Assembly: GCA_003254905.1 (NCBI GenBank) | Contig: QANU01076285.1 | Location: 687,175-751,174 of the forward strand | Origin: Nissolia schottii | Lineage: Eukaryota; Streptophyta; Magnoliopsida; Fabales; Fabaceae | Length of the DNA stretch: 64,000 nt | Direction of reading: 5' to 3' | Part shown: one piece after another, positions 46,361-59,072 of the stretch | Numbering within the stretch: position 1 is the stretch's first letter | Layout of the letters: each line of letters starts with the position of its first letter | Notes under the pieces: generated by a model | The model's database searches: none | What the model saw: the letters and a program-made list of their open reading frames with translations, nothing else | What the model was told of the DNA's origin: nothing | Made by a program: the position numbers and the translations under genes

Positions 46361-49300
46361 TCATGATCCATGTCTTAAGTATAAATATAATTATATTAAT
46401 TTGAATATAAAGTATAATGAAAAATACAAGATATGACTTAAAATTAAATTTCAACCGCATTATTGAATTGGAAAATTTTAAAAAATAATGAAATCAAAAT
46501 TGTTATATCTTCTTGTAATTTAATATACAATAGAATTTTTTTTTAATTCATCAACAATAAAAACTTTAAGAACATGTTAAAGAAAAATTAATTTTATTAC
46601 GCAATTAAGAACAATAGAGGATGGGGCAAGGATAATCTCTCTTGTTTGGGTGAAAATTTATCCTCATCACTACCCAATTCTTACATAGGTACTCATCTTT
46701 TATTACTCTGTAGATCGTGCAAATATTTCTCAAATGTTCAATACATTATTAAATTTTTTTAATTATAATAAATAAAAACAAAATCTAATCATAATTTTTA
46801 AAAATTTATTCAAATTTGATACAAATAAAGTTGTCAAAAGATAATCTAAATAGATCCAATCAAAATAGTACTAATCATCAATTGAGTAATCTATTTAATT
46901 TGTAGCATTATTAAAAAATGGGTGGTGTAACTATTTAATTTGCCTTGATTTGAATTATTATTAATTTAATAGATTTAAAATTAAATATAATATATGAAAT
47001 TTTAAAAAAAATTGATTTGAATAGATTTAAAAATAAGTTATTATGTTTATAATATATTAGATAGTGATTGAAATTAAAAATAAAAATTGATTTAAATTTA
47101 AAATTAAATCAAATTTAATATTTAATATGACTTAAAAAGTAAATCAATCAAATTTCATGAGATTTGCATATTGAAATCATTTATTTAAAACACCCCAAAA
47201 CAATATTTGATTTACAACTAAATGAATTCTTATTTTTCTTCATTCCATATGTGATAATATAATTTTTTTCACGCTTTGATAAAAAAAGTCCATAAGTCAT
47301 AAGATGAGTAACTAAATTCACTTCAAAGTTAAATGCATTTTTGAGGAGCTTTTTCCAAAAGGAAAAACCATGAGCTAATAAAGAATCCCGTAAAAAAAAA
47401 TTGCAACAGTGAAAAAAAAATCTTGTTTGTTAAATAGGATAACACATTATAGTATTAACTAATACCATAATTTTAAATTTTATCACATGTTTTATACAAC
47501 ACAAGATTAGACTACTACCATATATTTACTATTATTTCTTATATCCAATCCTAAATTAAAGCCAACCTTCGTTTCCCAGTGGTATCCCCTCAGCCGCAAC
47601 CCACCATTACCGATGAAGTTGTTCTTTCGTCTATGAACTCTTAAATGACACTAATCGAAGACAATTCTAACTGATGCAGTGCCTTCCCCAATTTCCTATA
47701 ATTATTTACATTGGATGCCTTCCTCTCCACTGATTCTAAGTTTCTAATAACACCTCCAAAATTTAACCCTTTTTTTTTCCACTCAAATTGTTGGTTTTAT
47801 GTGTGATTCGGTCTTACTGAATCCTTGCAGCACTTGTTCTTTCTAGCTCCTGTTGCACAATTTTGTGGGTTGAGCTTAATTTGATGCATGTGTTTGCCTC
47901 AAGAGTTTGAATTGAAGCAAGAGACAAATGGTGTCTATGTATAAGTCTCATTGAGAACGAAAAATAGAGAGGTGAAAATTCATGTTTTTTTTTTTTTTTT
48001 ACTTTATACCATATATTCTTTATATTATATTATCATGTCTAATATTATCATGGTTTATCCTATGTTCTAATTAACATTCAACACCCAATTGCCATTCAGT
48101 GAAGTGAATTTTTTATTGATCTGTTAAATGATTTATTTCCACCTAGATTGAAAATGGAAATGATTATCGAAATCAGTTTTATCATTATTCACCACTACCC
48201 AAAAAAGGTTTTATTAAATGGAAATGATTTAGTTTTATTTACTACAACTTGCACGAAAATATTAAAGACAGAAGGAATATTTTATTTATTATAATAATAA
48301 AATTACTATATATATATATATATGACCTTAATTGCTACTTCTGTACATATACAAATTGTTTTTAAAAAAATGTTAAAATTTGTAGGTATAATAACATTTT
48401 ATGTATTTTATATATGTTTCTTTCGTTGTGTAATAGATAAGTGATAATGCACGTGACAAAGCCGGAGAACAGTTGGTTAGGGTTTTAGATTTAGTTTGTC
48501 AAAGTTTATCTTTTGTATCGATTAAATAAGTTATATTTATAATTAATTTATATATTATATATAATAAACTCTTTCACATGACTTACTTACAACCAACCTT
48601 TCCTTTTTTTCTTCCAAAAATTACAACCAACCTTTCGTTAATACATTTTTCTGCTACAAAGTTCTTATAATGTTAATGTCATTGGAGACATAACAAACAT
48701 AACCCAAGTACATATAAATAACAAGCTTAGATTTTCAGTACCTGTACCTCATCTCACACTCTCTCACCTGACAGACTGAAATGAATCTCAAGTACTGGCT
48801 TCTATTACAACCATTTTTTTTCATTTTCATAAATGAATTAATGGTTTTGTGGTCCAGACCAAGCATGCAGCAATAATATTGAATGAATGAGGTTAAGTCC
48901 TTATCCCTGACTACTTTTTCCCTTCTGTTTTAGTTTCAACTAGTTGTGGTAAGAAAATCTACAGGCCAAAGCAAAGGAATGATTAGTATTATGATTAATT
49001 TGTAGAATATATAGTATTACTGCTCAAAATTCCTCTCCGCCATTTTCTTGTGGGTGCAAAGTGCAATCAGCAGTGTAAGCTCATATTGCTCTATTTATTG
49101 GACAGGCCAAGTAGTCACAATCCCATGACTCATGATGGATTTTCAAGACCATGATGCACCGGCCAATAATATTGGCTACTACTGTCTTATGTCTGTATTC
49201 ATTCAGAACATGATGGCAATGATGCCATGCCACGTGATGAGACTCTTGTACATATAGGCATTGCCAATATTGCATCCAAGTGATGCTTAAATTATTCAAT

Positions 49301-51239
49301 ATTAGAAATGAATCATTTTGTATAATACATAAAAACCAGCTCCTCAAAGGAAGAAAACAAATGGTTGACAGTGCAAGACAAACGTGGCCAATTTTCTATT
49401 CTTTCATGCTGGGTAGGAGTTTATGAAAATTAGTAACTCATAATAAAATGAAACAGAGAAATAAGTAAAATGAAATAAAATATGTCACTTTCATATTTAG
49501 TTGTTCAATAAATAATAAGTTTAAACAAGAACTGAAGGAAAATATATGTTATATCTTTCTTAAATCTCCCAATTTGGAAGACCCAAAAAATAAGAGAGAA
49601 ATTGTTCCCACTTAAGTCTTGAACCATAAATTAGGCAAAAGTGGAGAAAAAAAAAACCCATTAAATTATAGCTTGATTTACAAACTTTAAGCCAAACACA
49701 CTAAAAAAAACCGTTCCGTTACCCAAATACTAATGAGTATTTGGAATAGATTTTGATAAAATTGGTCATGTTTAATCATGTAAAGATAAATAAAGACTCA
49801 AATATTTTAAATAAACAGAATCCTCTTAAAATTAATATAACTCAATTTAAAGGTTTTTGTCTTTATTTCTCTTCACATTAACCACACATAACCAACATAG
49901 CAGACACAAAGATGCAGTTCCAACCAAGTTAAAAGCATTCATTATCTCCAGTACAAAGGGATTCTAAAGTACAAATGCTTAACCTTCTAATTAGTAGAAA
50001 AAAAAAATAATAATCAGCTTCTTTTGTTTTTATTTCCTCACAAAAATTCTGTTTGTTTGTACTGTGTACCTCTATAACAACAGCATTTTACATTAACTAT
50101 ATTTTTTATTTTATTATTTTTTTTGCCACGGATCTAACACTAAGCAGTAGATACTCCTTTTTATTAATGGCTCTTTGAGATGTATATACATCCAATGAGG
50201 TGAGTACATCCGAAACAATTAAACTGAGTCACTCTAATAGTGAGACAGATTCGTCTTGCTGTGTCATGTCCTTTTGTGAACTATTCAAACAAACTATTCG
50301 ATATCAAAAGTCCATGTCATTTACCTTTTTCTCTTTTTGTGATTCCCTCTACCTAGCTTGGATCTTAACGAAGAGGTCGTGCATAGACTGATAGGAGGAT
50401 AATGGTAACTGCTAAGACCTAAGAATAATTACATAATGATATTTGACAGTTGTCTATCTTTACCAAGTTGTATTGGCACACAGCTAATTCTTCTTCCCCA
50501 CCACAAGCCCAACAGCTGATAAAATTCTTTGCCTGCCACCCACTAGCCACATTTGATAGCTATCACACAATCAGCCCTCATCTATCAGGTTCATTAAAAA
50601 GCTAAACTTTTCAATTTTTGATTAAAAAAATCCACACTTATCACCAAAAAAATCTACCACCATATTAAGAATCACTCAACTACAATAGTTTGAGATTTCA
50701 ACTCTTTTCAGAATTTTGTTTGGAAATCATTTATTGACTTCTCGTATAAGACACCTGATTAGTGACTACACTATGCTTCCTTGATGGGGCCTTAATTGGC
50801 CCCAACGAATTAGGTAACGGATTTCCCTATTAGTTTGAAGCAAGACATCTCAAACCACATTGATATTATGTATAGTTAACTAAAAATGTAACTGTACAAG
50901 TTATCGGTGCCCTTTGTTCAATGCAAACAATATATAGGGTCTACAATTCTAAGCACAACTGCAGGCATTAGGTGGCACCAGCAAATATAAACAATTTGTG
51001 AAACCAATTTACCATGTACATGTTAAGAGTTGTCAGGTCATCCCACTTACCGAACTATATAACAAAAAGAAAGAGCTTCCAGAGACCATGCATGCAAACC
51101 GATTCAGGTGCAAAGAAAGGTCCCACCACATGTCATGTAGAGATGCATAACCAAACATTCCCTGATTCACAGGTGAAGAACCCTCCCTAAAATAGAGCAG
51201 CATAAGGGACCAATAAATGATGTCTTGCCTTGTCTTAAT
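46361..51239. other. Intergenic DNA between the NHL and TPS genes
   Basis: About 4.9 kb with no supported gene, strongly AT-rich to about 49 kb. The stretch 47570-47900 is less AT-rich but shows no domain. Frames at 49081-49347 and 50200-50391 are short and unsupported. The right end should include the 3' untranslated region of the TPS gene. Confidence 0.5.
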
Positions 51240-54036
51240 TCAACCTGTGCTCTCAAATGAAACCTGGAATTGGGCTAGATGCCTGGGCTTAGGGTCAGAA
51301 GAAGAGCCAAGGCCTTGCAGCAACTTGATGACATCAGCAGGATCGTCAAGATAATACTTGGCCTTGCTAGGCTTCCGACCAACAGTGCAGGCGAAAATCT
51401 CTGGAGCTACTGGCAGTGATGGGCTTGACACTGTCCTTAATATGCTCTCAAACATGTCTTCATCAGAAATATCATCTCCAATGCACAGTACAAAATCTGG
51501 CGGATTACTCCCATTAACCATATTTGAAAGAACCTTTTCAGATACCTGACCCTTGCTTATTCCCTGCAGAAAGCAAAGCAAGATTTGATATTAGTTGAGT
51601 CCAGCTTATGGGAGCTTTCACTTGTATATAATTAGAGGAAGATGACAGGGCGGAATTTAAAAAGCTGTACCTGTGGCATAACTTCAACAATATGCTGGCC
51701 CCTTTTAACAACTGCAGGTTCATTGGAAAGCACACTTTCCAAATGATTCAACAACTCTTTGGCTTGGCAAGAGCCAAAATCAGGGTCTGCATCTCGATGA
51801 TGCCACACCAAAGCACTTTCCTTAGTTTCAATATTTGATCCATCAGTTGCCTCTGTATATGACTGCATGATGGGTTCCACAATATTCTTCCAATCAAGGT
51901 CAGCAGACAAATGATCGGTTTCCCAATCAGAATCTTCATTCCACCTGAAAACCAGAAAAAGAATATGCACATTCAGCCTTTTCTTTCCTTCATTATAGAA
52001 GAAAGGATAAAAAGTAAATTGTGCCCAGCTTCCTAAAACTAAAATACACACCTTAAAAAGTAGCCATGTTCAGCCGCAAGTCCGATCATTTTGCATGAAG
52101 TAAACCAATCATTTAGAGAATCTCTTCCCCTCCCACTAACGATGAACACAATGTTTTTTGTATCATTACACAAAGCATTTAGCAAAGATATGACTTCAGG
52201 GCTGGGGGTTTTATTTATAGAAGATTGGGGTATGATAGTACCATCATAATCAAGAAATATGGCACGCCTACTGGTTCTTTTGTATGCCGAAACAATGTGG
52301 TCAATGGACAACTTCCTAAAACCAGGAGAAAGAGAAACAACTCTAACACCCAGGCCCAGACCAATTACCCAGCACCTTTTGGTAAAATGATCTTTGCATG
52401 CTCTCTCCAAATCCTGCATAAAGCTTCGTGCCCAATATGCCACATCATGAGAACTCACATATCGGTAGTGTTTCTCGTGCCTCAATTGCTTCTCTGAATC
52501 ATTCATAGTAATGGCCGAATTCAGAGCATCAGCCACAGCATCTATGTCCCAGGGATTGACCCTGATCGCCCCACTTAGAGAAGGAGAACAACCAATGAAC
52601 TCGGACACAACAAGCATGCTCGTACGAGTAGAATCAGTAGTTCTACCCAATGTTTTATCCAGTTGTGCAGTCCCTTGTCTACAGACAATGTATTTGTATG
52701 GGACTAAGTTCATGCCATCCCTCACAGCATTGACAATGCAACATTCTGCTACGGCATAATAGGCACTCTTCTCAAAACGAGGAACATGACGGTCAATTAG
52801 TACAACCGGCCGATAATGGTTTGAACCATAAGTATCATTGATCCTCTGGGCAATTAAATATGTTTCTTTCTTTGCTTCCTGAACATCCTTCCCTGAACCC
52901 CTTGCAGGATTTACAATCTGAACTAGGACAATTTTGCCCTGCAAGTCTGGATTCTGCTGCAGCAGCTGCTCTACAGCTAGAAACTTCAAACTGATGCCCT
53001 TAAAAATATCCATGTCATCAACACCAAGAATAACCTTCATGCCCTTAAACTCTTCCTGTATCTCTTTCAACTTGGCAGACGTAGACTGCAGATTTAATAC
53101 AGATTCAAGCCTACCCATGTGAATGCCTACAGGTAAAATTTTTATATATATAGTTCGGCCAAAGTATTCAAGTCCTATATGTCCTCGCTTAGATTCGTAG
53201 TCTAGACCTAGCATTCTACTGCAGCAAGAGAGGAAGTGGCGAGCATAATCAAATGTATGAAAACCAATTAAATCAGAATTCAACAAGCCCCTCAGAATTT
53301 CATCCCTTACTGGCAAAGTTCGGTAAATTTCAGATGAAGGGAAAGGACTGTGAAGAAAGAATCCCAGTTTCACTCGATTATACCGCTTCCTCAGGAATGT
53401 AGGCAAAACCATCAAGTGATAGTCATGAACCCAAACAAAGTCATCATCGGGATTGATTATTTCCATTACCTTGTCTGCAAATATTTTGTTTGCAGAAACA
53501 TAAGCCTGCCAAAGCAAGCGGTCAAACCGGTCACCATGATCAGGGCATATAGGAAGCATGTAATGAAAAAGAGGCCAAAGTTGCTGCTTACAAAAGCCAA
53601 TATAGAACTTTCTCTGTAGATCATGGGGTAGAAAGGTGGGTACGCAATTAAAATCTTCCAGTAATTTCTGAGCAACTTCTTCCTGCTCACTAGCATCTAT
53701 TTCAACCTTCAGGGACCCCACATAGATCACCTCAGTGTCAGAAGAAAAACCATCTTTTAATTGTAATAAGAGTGAATCCTCATCTAAACTGAAGCACCAT
53801 TTAGCAGTTTCAACATCTCTTTTAGCCTGCAATGGCAACATGTTTGCCACTATGATTTTCCGCTCCCGACACCCAGAAGAACTAGCATCTGAATCCCCAT
53901 CGTTTCTACCATAAGCATCCAGGTCAGAAATAACTCCAGGAACTGTCATAACCCTTGGAAGAGTTCTTGGGGTGTTTGGAATATCAAGCAAATCTCCAGC
54001 TAAGTCTAGGAGATTAATATATGATCTTGACACCAT
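51240..54036 (-). CDS. Class II trehalose-6-phosphate synthase/phosphatase-like protein
   Basis: Three coding exons (52052-54036, 51671-51944, 51240-51563) join in frame to 860 residues, the usual class II length. A GT20 glycosyltransferase domain (about 59-550) contains the VWVHDYHLMVLPTFLRKR and FFLHSPFPSSEIYRTLP blocks. A C-terminal HAD phosphatase-like domain (about 590-845) contains DYDGT (D596, D598), VSGRGRDSL, and GDDISDED (782-789). The N terminus has the class II MVSRSY..LLDLA and PRVMTVPG signature. In the synthase domain the Arg of the OtsA RLDxxKG motif is D341 (DDMDIFKG), and the conserved Glu of the DGMNLV..E block is K448. This fits class II proteins, generally regarded as lacking synthase activity and acting in sugar signalling. 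The phosphatase motifs look intact, but activity cannot be judged. This start matches the family N terminus. Confidence 0.96.
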
Positions 54037-56100
54037 GACTGGTCGAGGAGAATCTTCTCTTCAATGTCCTTTTTTCTACCAATTCATAAAAAAAAAAAAA
54101 GAATAAATAAATAGAAAAGAATAATATATTTTAACCAGTATCCACCAAATAACATCTCATTGAACTCCAACTAAAAACTGATAAAGACACCATGTATTAT
54201 ACAAGATATTAACAGATATTTGTGCAGATATCATCTACTGCTCTCTCATCTTACATTTCATGCGAGGAACATTTCTTAGCTTGATTCTTATGGTTATAAA
54301 GGTGCTTGGACAAATTACTTCAACAACTGCAATGAGCATTAGTAATTCCTTTTCCTGTTAGATCAAAAACAAAGAGTAGGCAGTAAACCATTCATTAATG
54401 CCCACAATATTATTGTGCGACTTAAAATATAGATTTGCAACCAATGAAATAACCCATTTTAACACTAGTCAAATACTAGACTAAATTGTTCTATAAGCAA
54501 TTTACAATCTCTAGGCAGCATATATTTCACTTTAGGATCCCCAAAGAAAAATAAAAGCAAAGGACAAATTAATAACTATATTTGTGAAAACCCCATAAAG
54601 AAGGCTAAAAAATAACGGGGTCTTGCTAACTCAGGCTTATAAACGCTCAAGCATTCTGACTCTTGGATAATTGATCTGAAACCGAGCGTCATACAAGGAA
54701 ATTTAAAAACAAAACTAACTCTCAAAACTCAGGCACTCATGCACTTGAGCATTTCAGAGAATCTCCCAAATTAAAAGGTGAGTAAATTACCAAAAAGGAA
54801 TGGCATGACAGTCAATAAAGAGACCAAATGGATATAAGCCAACAGGTCAATGTAGCACCACGTTCATATTGAGCTATGGACACAAGAAAACAAACTTTGG
54901 CACTTAGTCTAAGAATTCAGTAAACGCAAGTGCAGAGTGATTTTAAACAGCAAATTCCCATTATGTTCATGCCACATCTCTTCAAACTAAATTTACATCA
55001 AAAATCGAAAATTGCAAATCATCAGATAGGAAAGAGCAGATGGATTGACTTTGAAAACGATAAAATCATCTTGTCTTATATCAATAAGCTTTCTCTTATA
55101 TAGTTAATACTTAATAGTAGTTCCCCACACACCCTCGTCTTAGGGGTATTGACTCCACAGTTAAAAAAACAAACCTGGGGTACCACCACGATTCTGTGCG
55201 ACGAAGATCCACAACTACAATCAACTAATACAAATCTGTCCAAAAGAAAATAAAACCCAAAACGCACCGGCAGAACACTCTGTTGAACTAAAACCTTAGC
55301 GTTCAAGCCTCAAGGGTCATATATATAGTATAGGAGACAAAGAAAAGCATAATACCTAAAAATCGAAACAACGAGACAAAAATGGAAGCGACACAGCCAC
55401 AATCACACCTTGTTGAAAACATGATTAGAGCCGCATCAACCCCGAGAAAATCAAATCGAAAAAAAAAATTACATAAATAAATAAAGGAAAAAAGTGAAAC
55501 AAAACAAGCTTATCATCGTAGAAGAAAATATACTCCATCAAGCAAATCAAGCAAGCACAAAATAAAATAACCGAAATTATTAGTAATAAATTAAATAAGT
55601 AAGTAGAGGAATTAGGTTTGAAAATTGGAGGCACCTGAAACAAATTGAAGGTATGAAATCACTGCATTACCAAACTTGAACGCTGGTCAATCATCAAGTC
55701 CCTTGCGAGACATCCAAGGCAGTATACACAGTAACTACCACCTGAACAAGAAGAAGAGGCAAAGAATACAATTAAAAATAAATAAAAAAATCAAACAGAG
55801 GAAGAAACAGTGGTTTCGAAACGCCAACTGGCAGTAGTAGGGGGTTTGGCTGCCGAGAAAACCAAGGAAAATGGAAAAATAAAAAAAGAAGAAGAAAGAA
55901 AACAAAAAAAGCACAGATCACGGACAAGAGAATTGGAAAACGCGGTGAAGAACTGCGTTGCGTTTACAAGCTTGGAATATTAGAGATACAGGAAGAGGAG
56001 AGTAGAATGAAGAGAGAAAAATAATAAAAAGCAGATCGCAAACAGCTAACTTTGTTTTATACCTCGGGTTACTGTAGCTCACTGGATAAATGGAGTTTTC
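54037..56100 (-). promoter_or_regulatory. Leader and promoter region of the TPS gene
   Basis: About 2 kb with no other gene upstream of the TPS start. TTTCAG|GTGCC on the minus strand near 55631 could be an acceptor, and a GA/purine-rich block at about 55850-56030 resembles leader sequence. A 5' leader intron is therefore likely but not resolved. Class II TPS genes often have leader introns and upstream frames; none can be assigned here with confidence. Confidence 0.4.
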
Positions 56101-56492
56101 CACTTTTTCCTTTTTCTTATTAAAGCAAAATAAATCAATTTAAATATTAAAATGTATTTTACGTGTTTTTGAATTTTTGAATGATGGTATAAAATTGTTT
56201 GAATATGTCAATATTATAACTTAGAAAATAAAAAAAGTATTACTGATCTTATTGAAAAGAAAATAAAATAAATGCTCTGTTTTTTAATTTTCTGTCCGAA
56301 ATGGATAGACTCGGTGTCGATTACCGCTTGCAAGCTGGCTCCGGTTTTCCGCATTTTTTTTCCCGTTTCATTTCTTTTTCAACTGCTGAATTTACTCAAT
56401 TATCTTTTATTTAATAGAGTTACCTTATTAGTAGTAGTACATTAAAAATTTGACATTATAGGCCCCATTCAATAAATAAACTTAATTAAGGT

Positions 56493-56790
56493 AGGGTTTG
56501 GTTGAGTGGAAAATGAAAGGAGAGGAAAGAAATTAACTTCTTTTGTTTAGATGTAAAAAGTGATTGGAAGGAAAGAATAAATAGTGTAAAAATACACATA
56601 AGACCCACTAATTTTTTTTTCTCCCACGGTGGAAAATGGAAGAAAATAGTAATTTTGTTACTAATTTTAATATTGTCTCTACTAATTTGTGGTTGAAATA
56701 ACTTTTTATAATGACTAAAGGATAAAATTATTATTTAACGTCATTATCCTTCTATTTTCTTTCCTCTCATTTTTCTTTCATCCAAACATA
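56493..56790. mobile_element. Foldback MITE
   Basis: The left end GGTTTGGTTGAGTGG continues into GAAAGGAGAGGAAAGAAA. The right end on the minus strand is GTTTGGATGAAAGAAAAATG then AGAGGAAAGAAAATAG. A second copy of the right-arm motif (TTTCTTTCCTCTCAT) follows at about 56818-56832. Non-coding. No clear target duplication. Confidence 0.55.
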
Positions 56791-57603
56791 CTTACGAAAA
56801 ATAAAAATTCACCTATTTTCTTTCCTCTCATCTTTGTTCCTCTCAATTTCTTTCATTTGTCAAACAAATTTTTATTGTTTAATTAATAGTAGGAGTTATC
56901 TTTCCAAATATTGTCTTTTTCTCTCTTAATTGTCCAATGCATTGAGCAATTGAAGCAAAAAATACCTTTTTTTTTTTACACATAGCAATAAATACTATGA
57001 GTTATCTTTCCAAATATTAGTATATCATTTGAAACTTTAAAGTTTAATACTCTCATTTTTTTTATAGTGAGATTTGATTTAGATATGTTGTGTGCCTAAA
57101 ATAAATTATACAACTATTTAATTATGTGTAATTATATCATTTATAATGTTTAACTCTTATCATGCCTATCTCAAAATTCATATGAAATATAGATATGATT
57201 AATTGATAGTATAAAATGTTGGATAAATTACACAAATAACCTATGGGATACGCTAAAATTGCCTTAAATTGTGTGTAAAGCTATATTTTACCCCAGATTT
57301 TTGTTGCGGTTAATCACCAATAATCAGTTAAGTTTTTTTTTTTTTCATTTTTCTTTCCTAGTGTTTTCTATTAGGCTAATGAAAATAGCAAAAATTATAA
57401 CATCTTGTTTCCTATTTTTATTTTCTATATATACTATTTCCTTCACAGAATCTTAAAGCAAAAAATGTGATTTTATTTTTTTCTATATTCATTGCAAAAA
57501 ACAAATTATTACAAGAAAGGAATCTTTGGACCAAGCAAAAGAAAAAGGAAATTTTCCATAGAAGCTAAACATGACTAGCAACATAAAGACAAAAATTCTA
57601 CAA

Positions 57604-58251
57604 CCGCGTTTAGTTCACAAAATCTGTCAACATTCATGAAAAATTGAACATGAGAATCTAGGGTTCTCATGTTCGATTTGTGCATTAAAAAAATATTCCA
57701 AGACAAGTTGGATTCCCAAGATTGAAAAATCTCTCGTTTTCCTCCATTTTTAATCTCACATTCCACATGGGAATTTAGATTCTCATGGGAATGAAATGTG
57801 AAACATGAAATTTCCCTCAAACATTATACCTTTGGCTCATCACAATTGTCAGCGCAACCGCTATTGCCCGATTGTTGATTAACTGTTAGGTGGCCACCAT
57901 CGACTGACACCAAACAACTATCAACAGATGGACCCCTGATGGTCAGCGAAGGACCAAGACAAGTGACAAACCATTGTCGTCAAGCATCAGATCGCTGCCA
58001 ATAAGCAACAAACCACCACAGACAAGCATCAGATCATCGACGACATGCAACAGACCACCATCGATCAACAAAGGATCACCGTCATCCAACGAAGGACCAT
58101 CATTGACTAATGCCAGACCATTGACATTGGACCATTGTTGCCTGACACCCAACGATCGCTAGCATATATCATTTTGATAAGGGTATTTTTGAAAAAGTAT
58201 ATCATATTCTCGAGAATGTTGCTAAGAATTCAATTTGTAACCAAACACCTT
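57604..58251. mobile_element. Possible foldback element containing a degenerate 24-27 bp repeat
   Basis: Weak inverted ends: left GCGTTTAGTTCACAAA, right on the minus strand GGTGTTTGGTTACAAA. Inside is a strong hairpin (57646-57674: GAACATGAGAA, loop, TTCTCATGTTC). From about 57840 to 58150 there is a degenerate run of ACCA(T/C)C..CAAC-type units, which keeps both strands partly open. No domain. The limits are uncertain. Confidence 0.35.
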
Positions 58252-58455
58252 CAAAGTGCATTTATAGGTAAGCTTTTCCTATGAATAATATTCTTGGGAA
58301 TAATATTCCGAAGAATGAAATGACATTCTGTGAACCAAATTCCTCCTAAGGGAGAAAGAGTTACATTAAGTTGCTTGAATTCTTTCGCTAAGAGGAGACT
58401 ATTGGAGACAATCTTTTGGGGTGTTGGCGTGTAGCCAATTAGTCTTCTTTTCACT

Positions 58456-58682
58456 TGTTAAGAATAATTTATGTTAATGATTGTAAATGATTTGATTTGA
58501 TTGATTTAATTTAATTATAATCTTTTAAATGTTTGATTAATTATAATTTGTCTTTTGGCCGTTGGGTTTTCAGCCTATAAATAGGCTCACTCTCCATTGT
58601 AATGCCCCGTTATTTTTCTGCTCTCTGTCTATTTCTTGTATTTTTCGTGCCCCTTTAACTTGTTCACTCAAGATGTTTAACA
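58456..58682 (+). repeat. Solo LTR of a Copia-like element
   Basis: 227 bp beginning TGTTAAGAATAATTTATG and ending GATGTTTAACA, close in its termini to the LTRs at 3159-4406. It is flanked on both sides by the 5-bp duplication TCACT (58451-58455 and 58683-58687). Inside, CCTATAAATAGGC lies upstream of a C/T-rich stretch, a plausible LTR promoter. No primer site follows, so the internal region was lost, probably by LTR-LTR recombination. Confidence 0.82.
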
Positions 58683-59072
58683 TCACTATTTCTTTTACAA
58701 ACTTTTGAAATTAGATAACACATAAAATGAAAACAAAACCCTAACAGATCATTGGTGATCAGTCGCAATGAAAAATTAAAATGGAGTGCAATTTTAACAA
58801 ACCTCAAGAGTGATTTCTGTAATTTACCTCAAAATATTTTTATGCCGAGGTTGTATCAAAATTGTTTATTATTTATTTTTTCTTAATATAAACATAATTT
58901 TTCCTTGTATACTAGCTATACTATACTACAAAAATAATGGTTATTTTCTCTCTTACATGGCATACAAATAAGTTGTCAGACGAGTAAAAAGTAGAATAAA
59001 GACATAAATTCAATTTTTGAGAAGTACACTTATTAAGAGAGAGAATAATTTTTAATACTCTATTTCTCAAAA

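Noticed and set aside
45934..46460. 117-145 codon minus-strand frames overlapping the NHL first exon
   Set aside because: They are shadow frames of the leader and signal-peptide exon, rich in Ser/Leu from CT repeats. The NHL reading frame explains this DNA.
49081..49347. 88-codon minus-strand frame downstream of the TPS gene
   Set aside because: No domain, no plausible promoter, and a length expected by chance in a 4.9 kb intergenic region.
51358..53619. Plus-strand frames antisense to the TPS exons
   Set aside because: They are shadows of the conserved minus-strand coding sequence.
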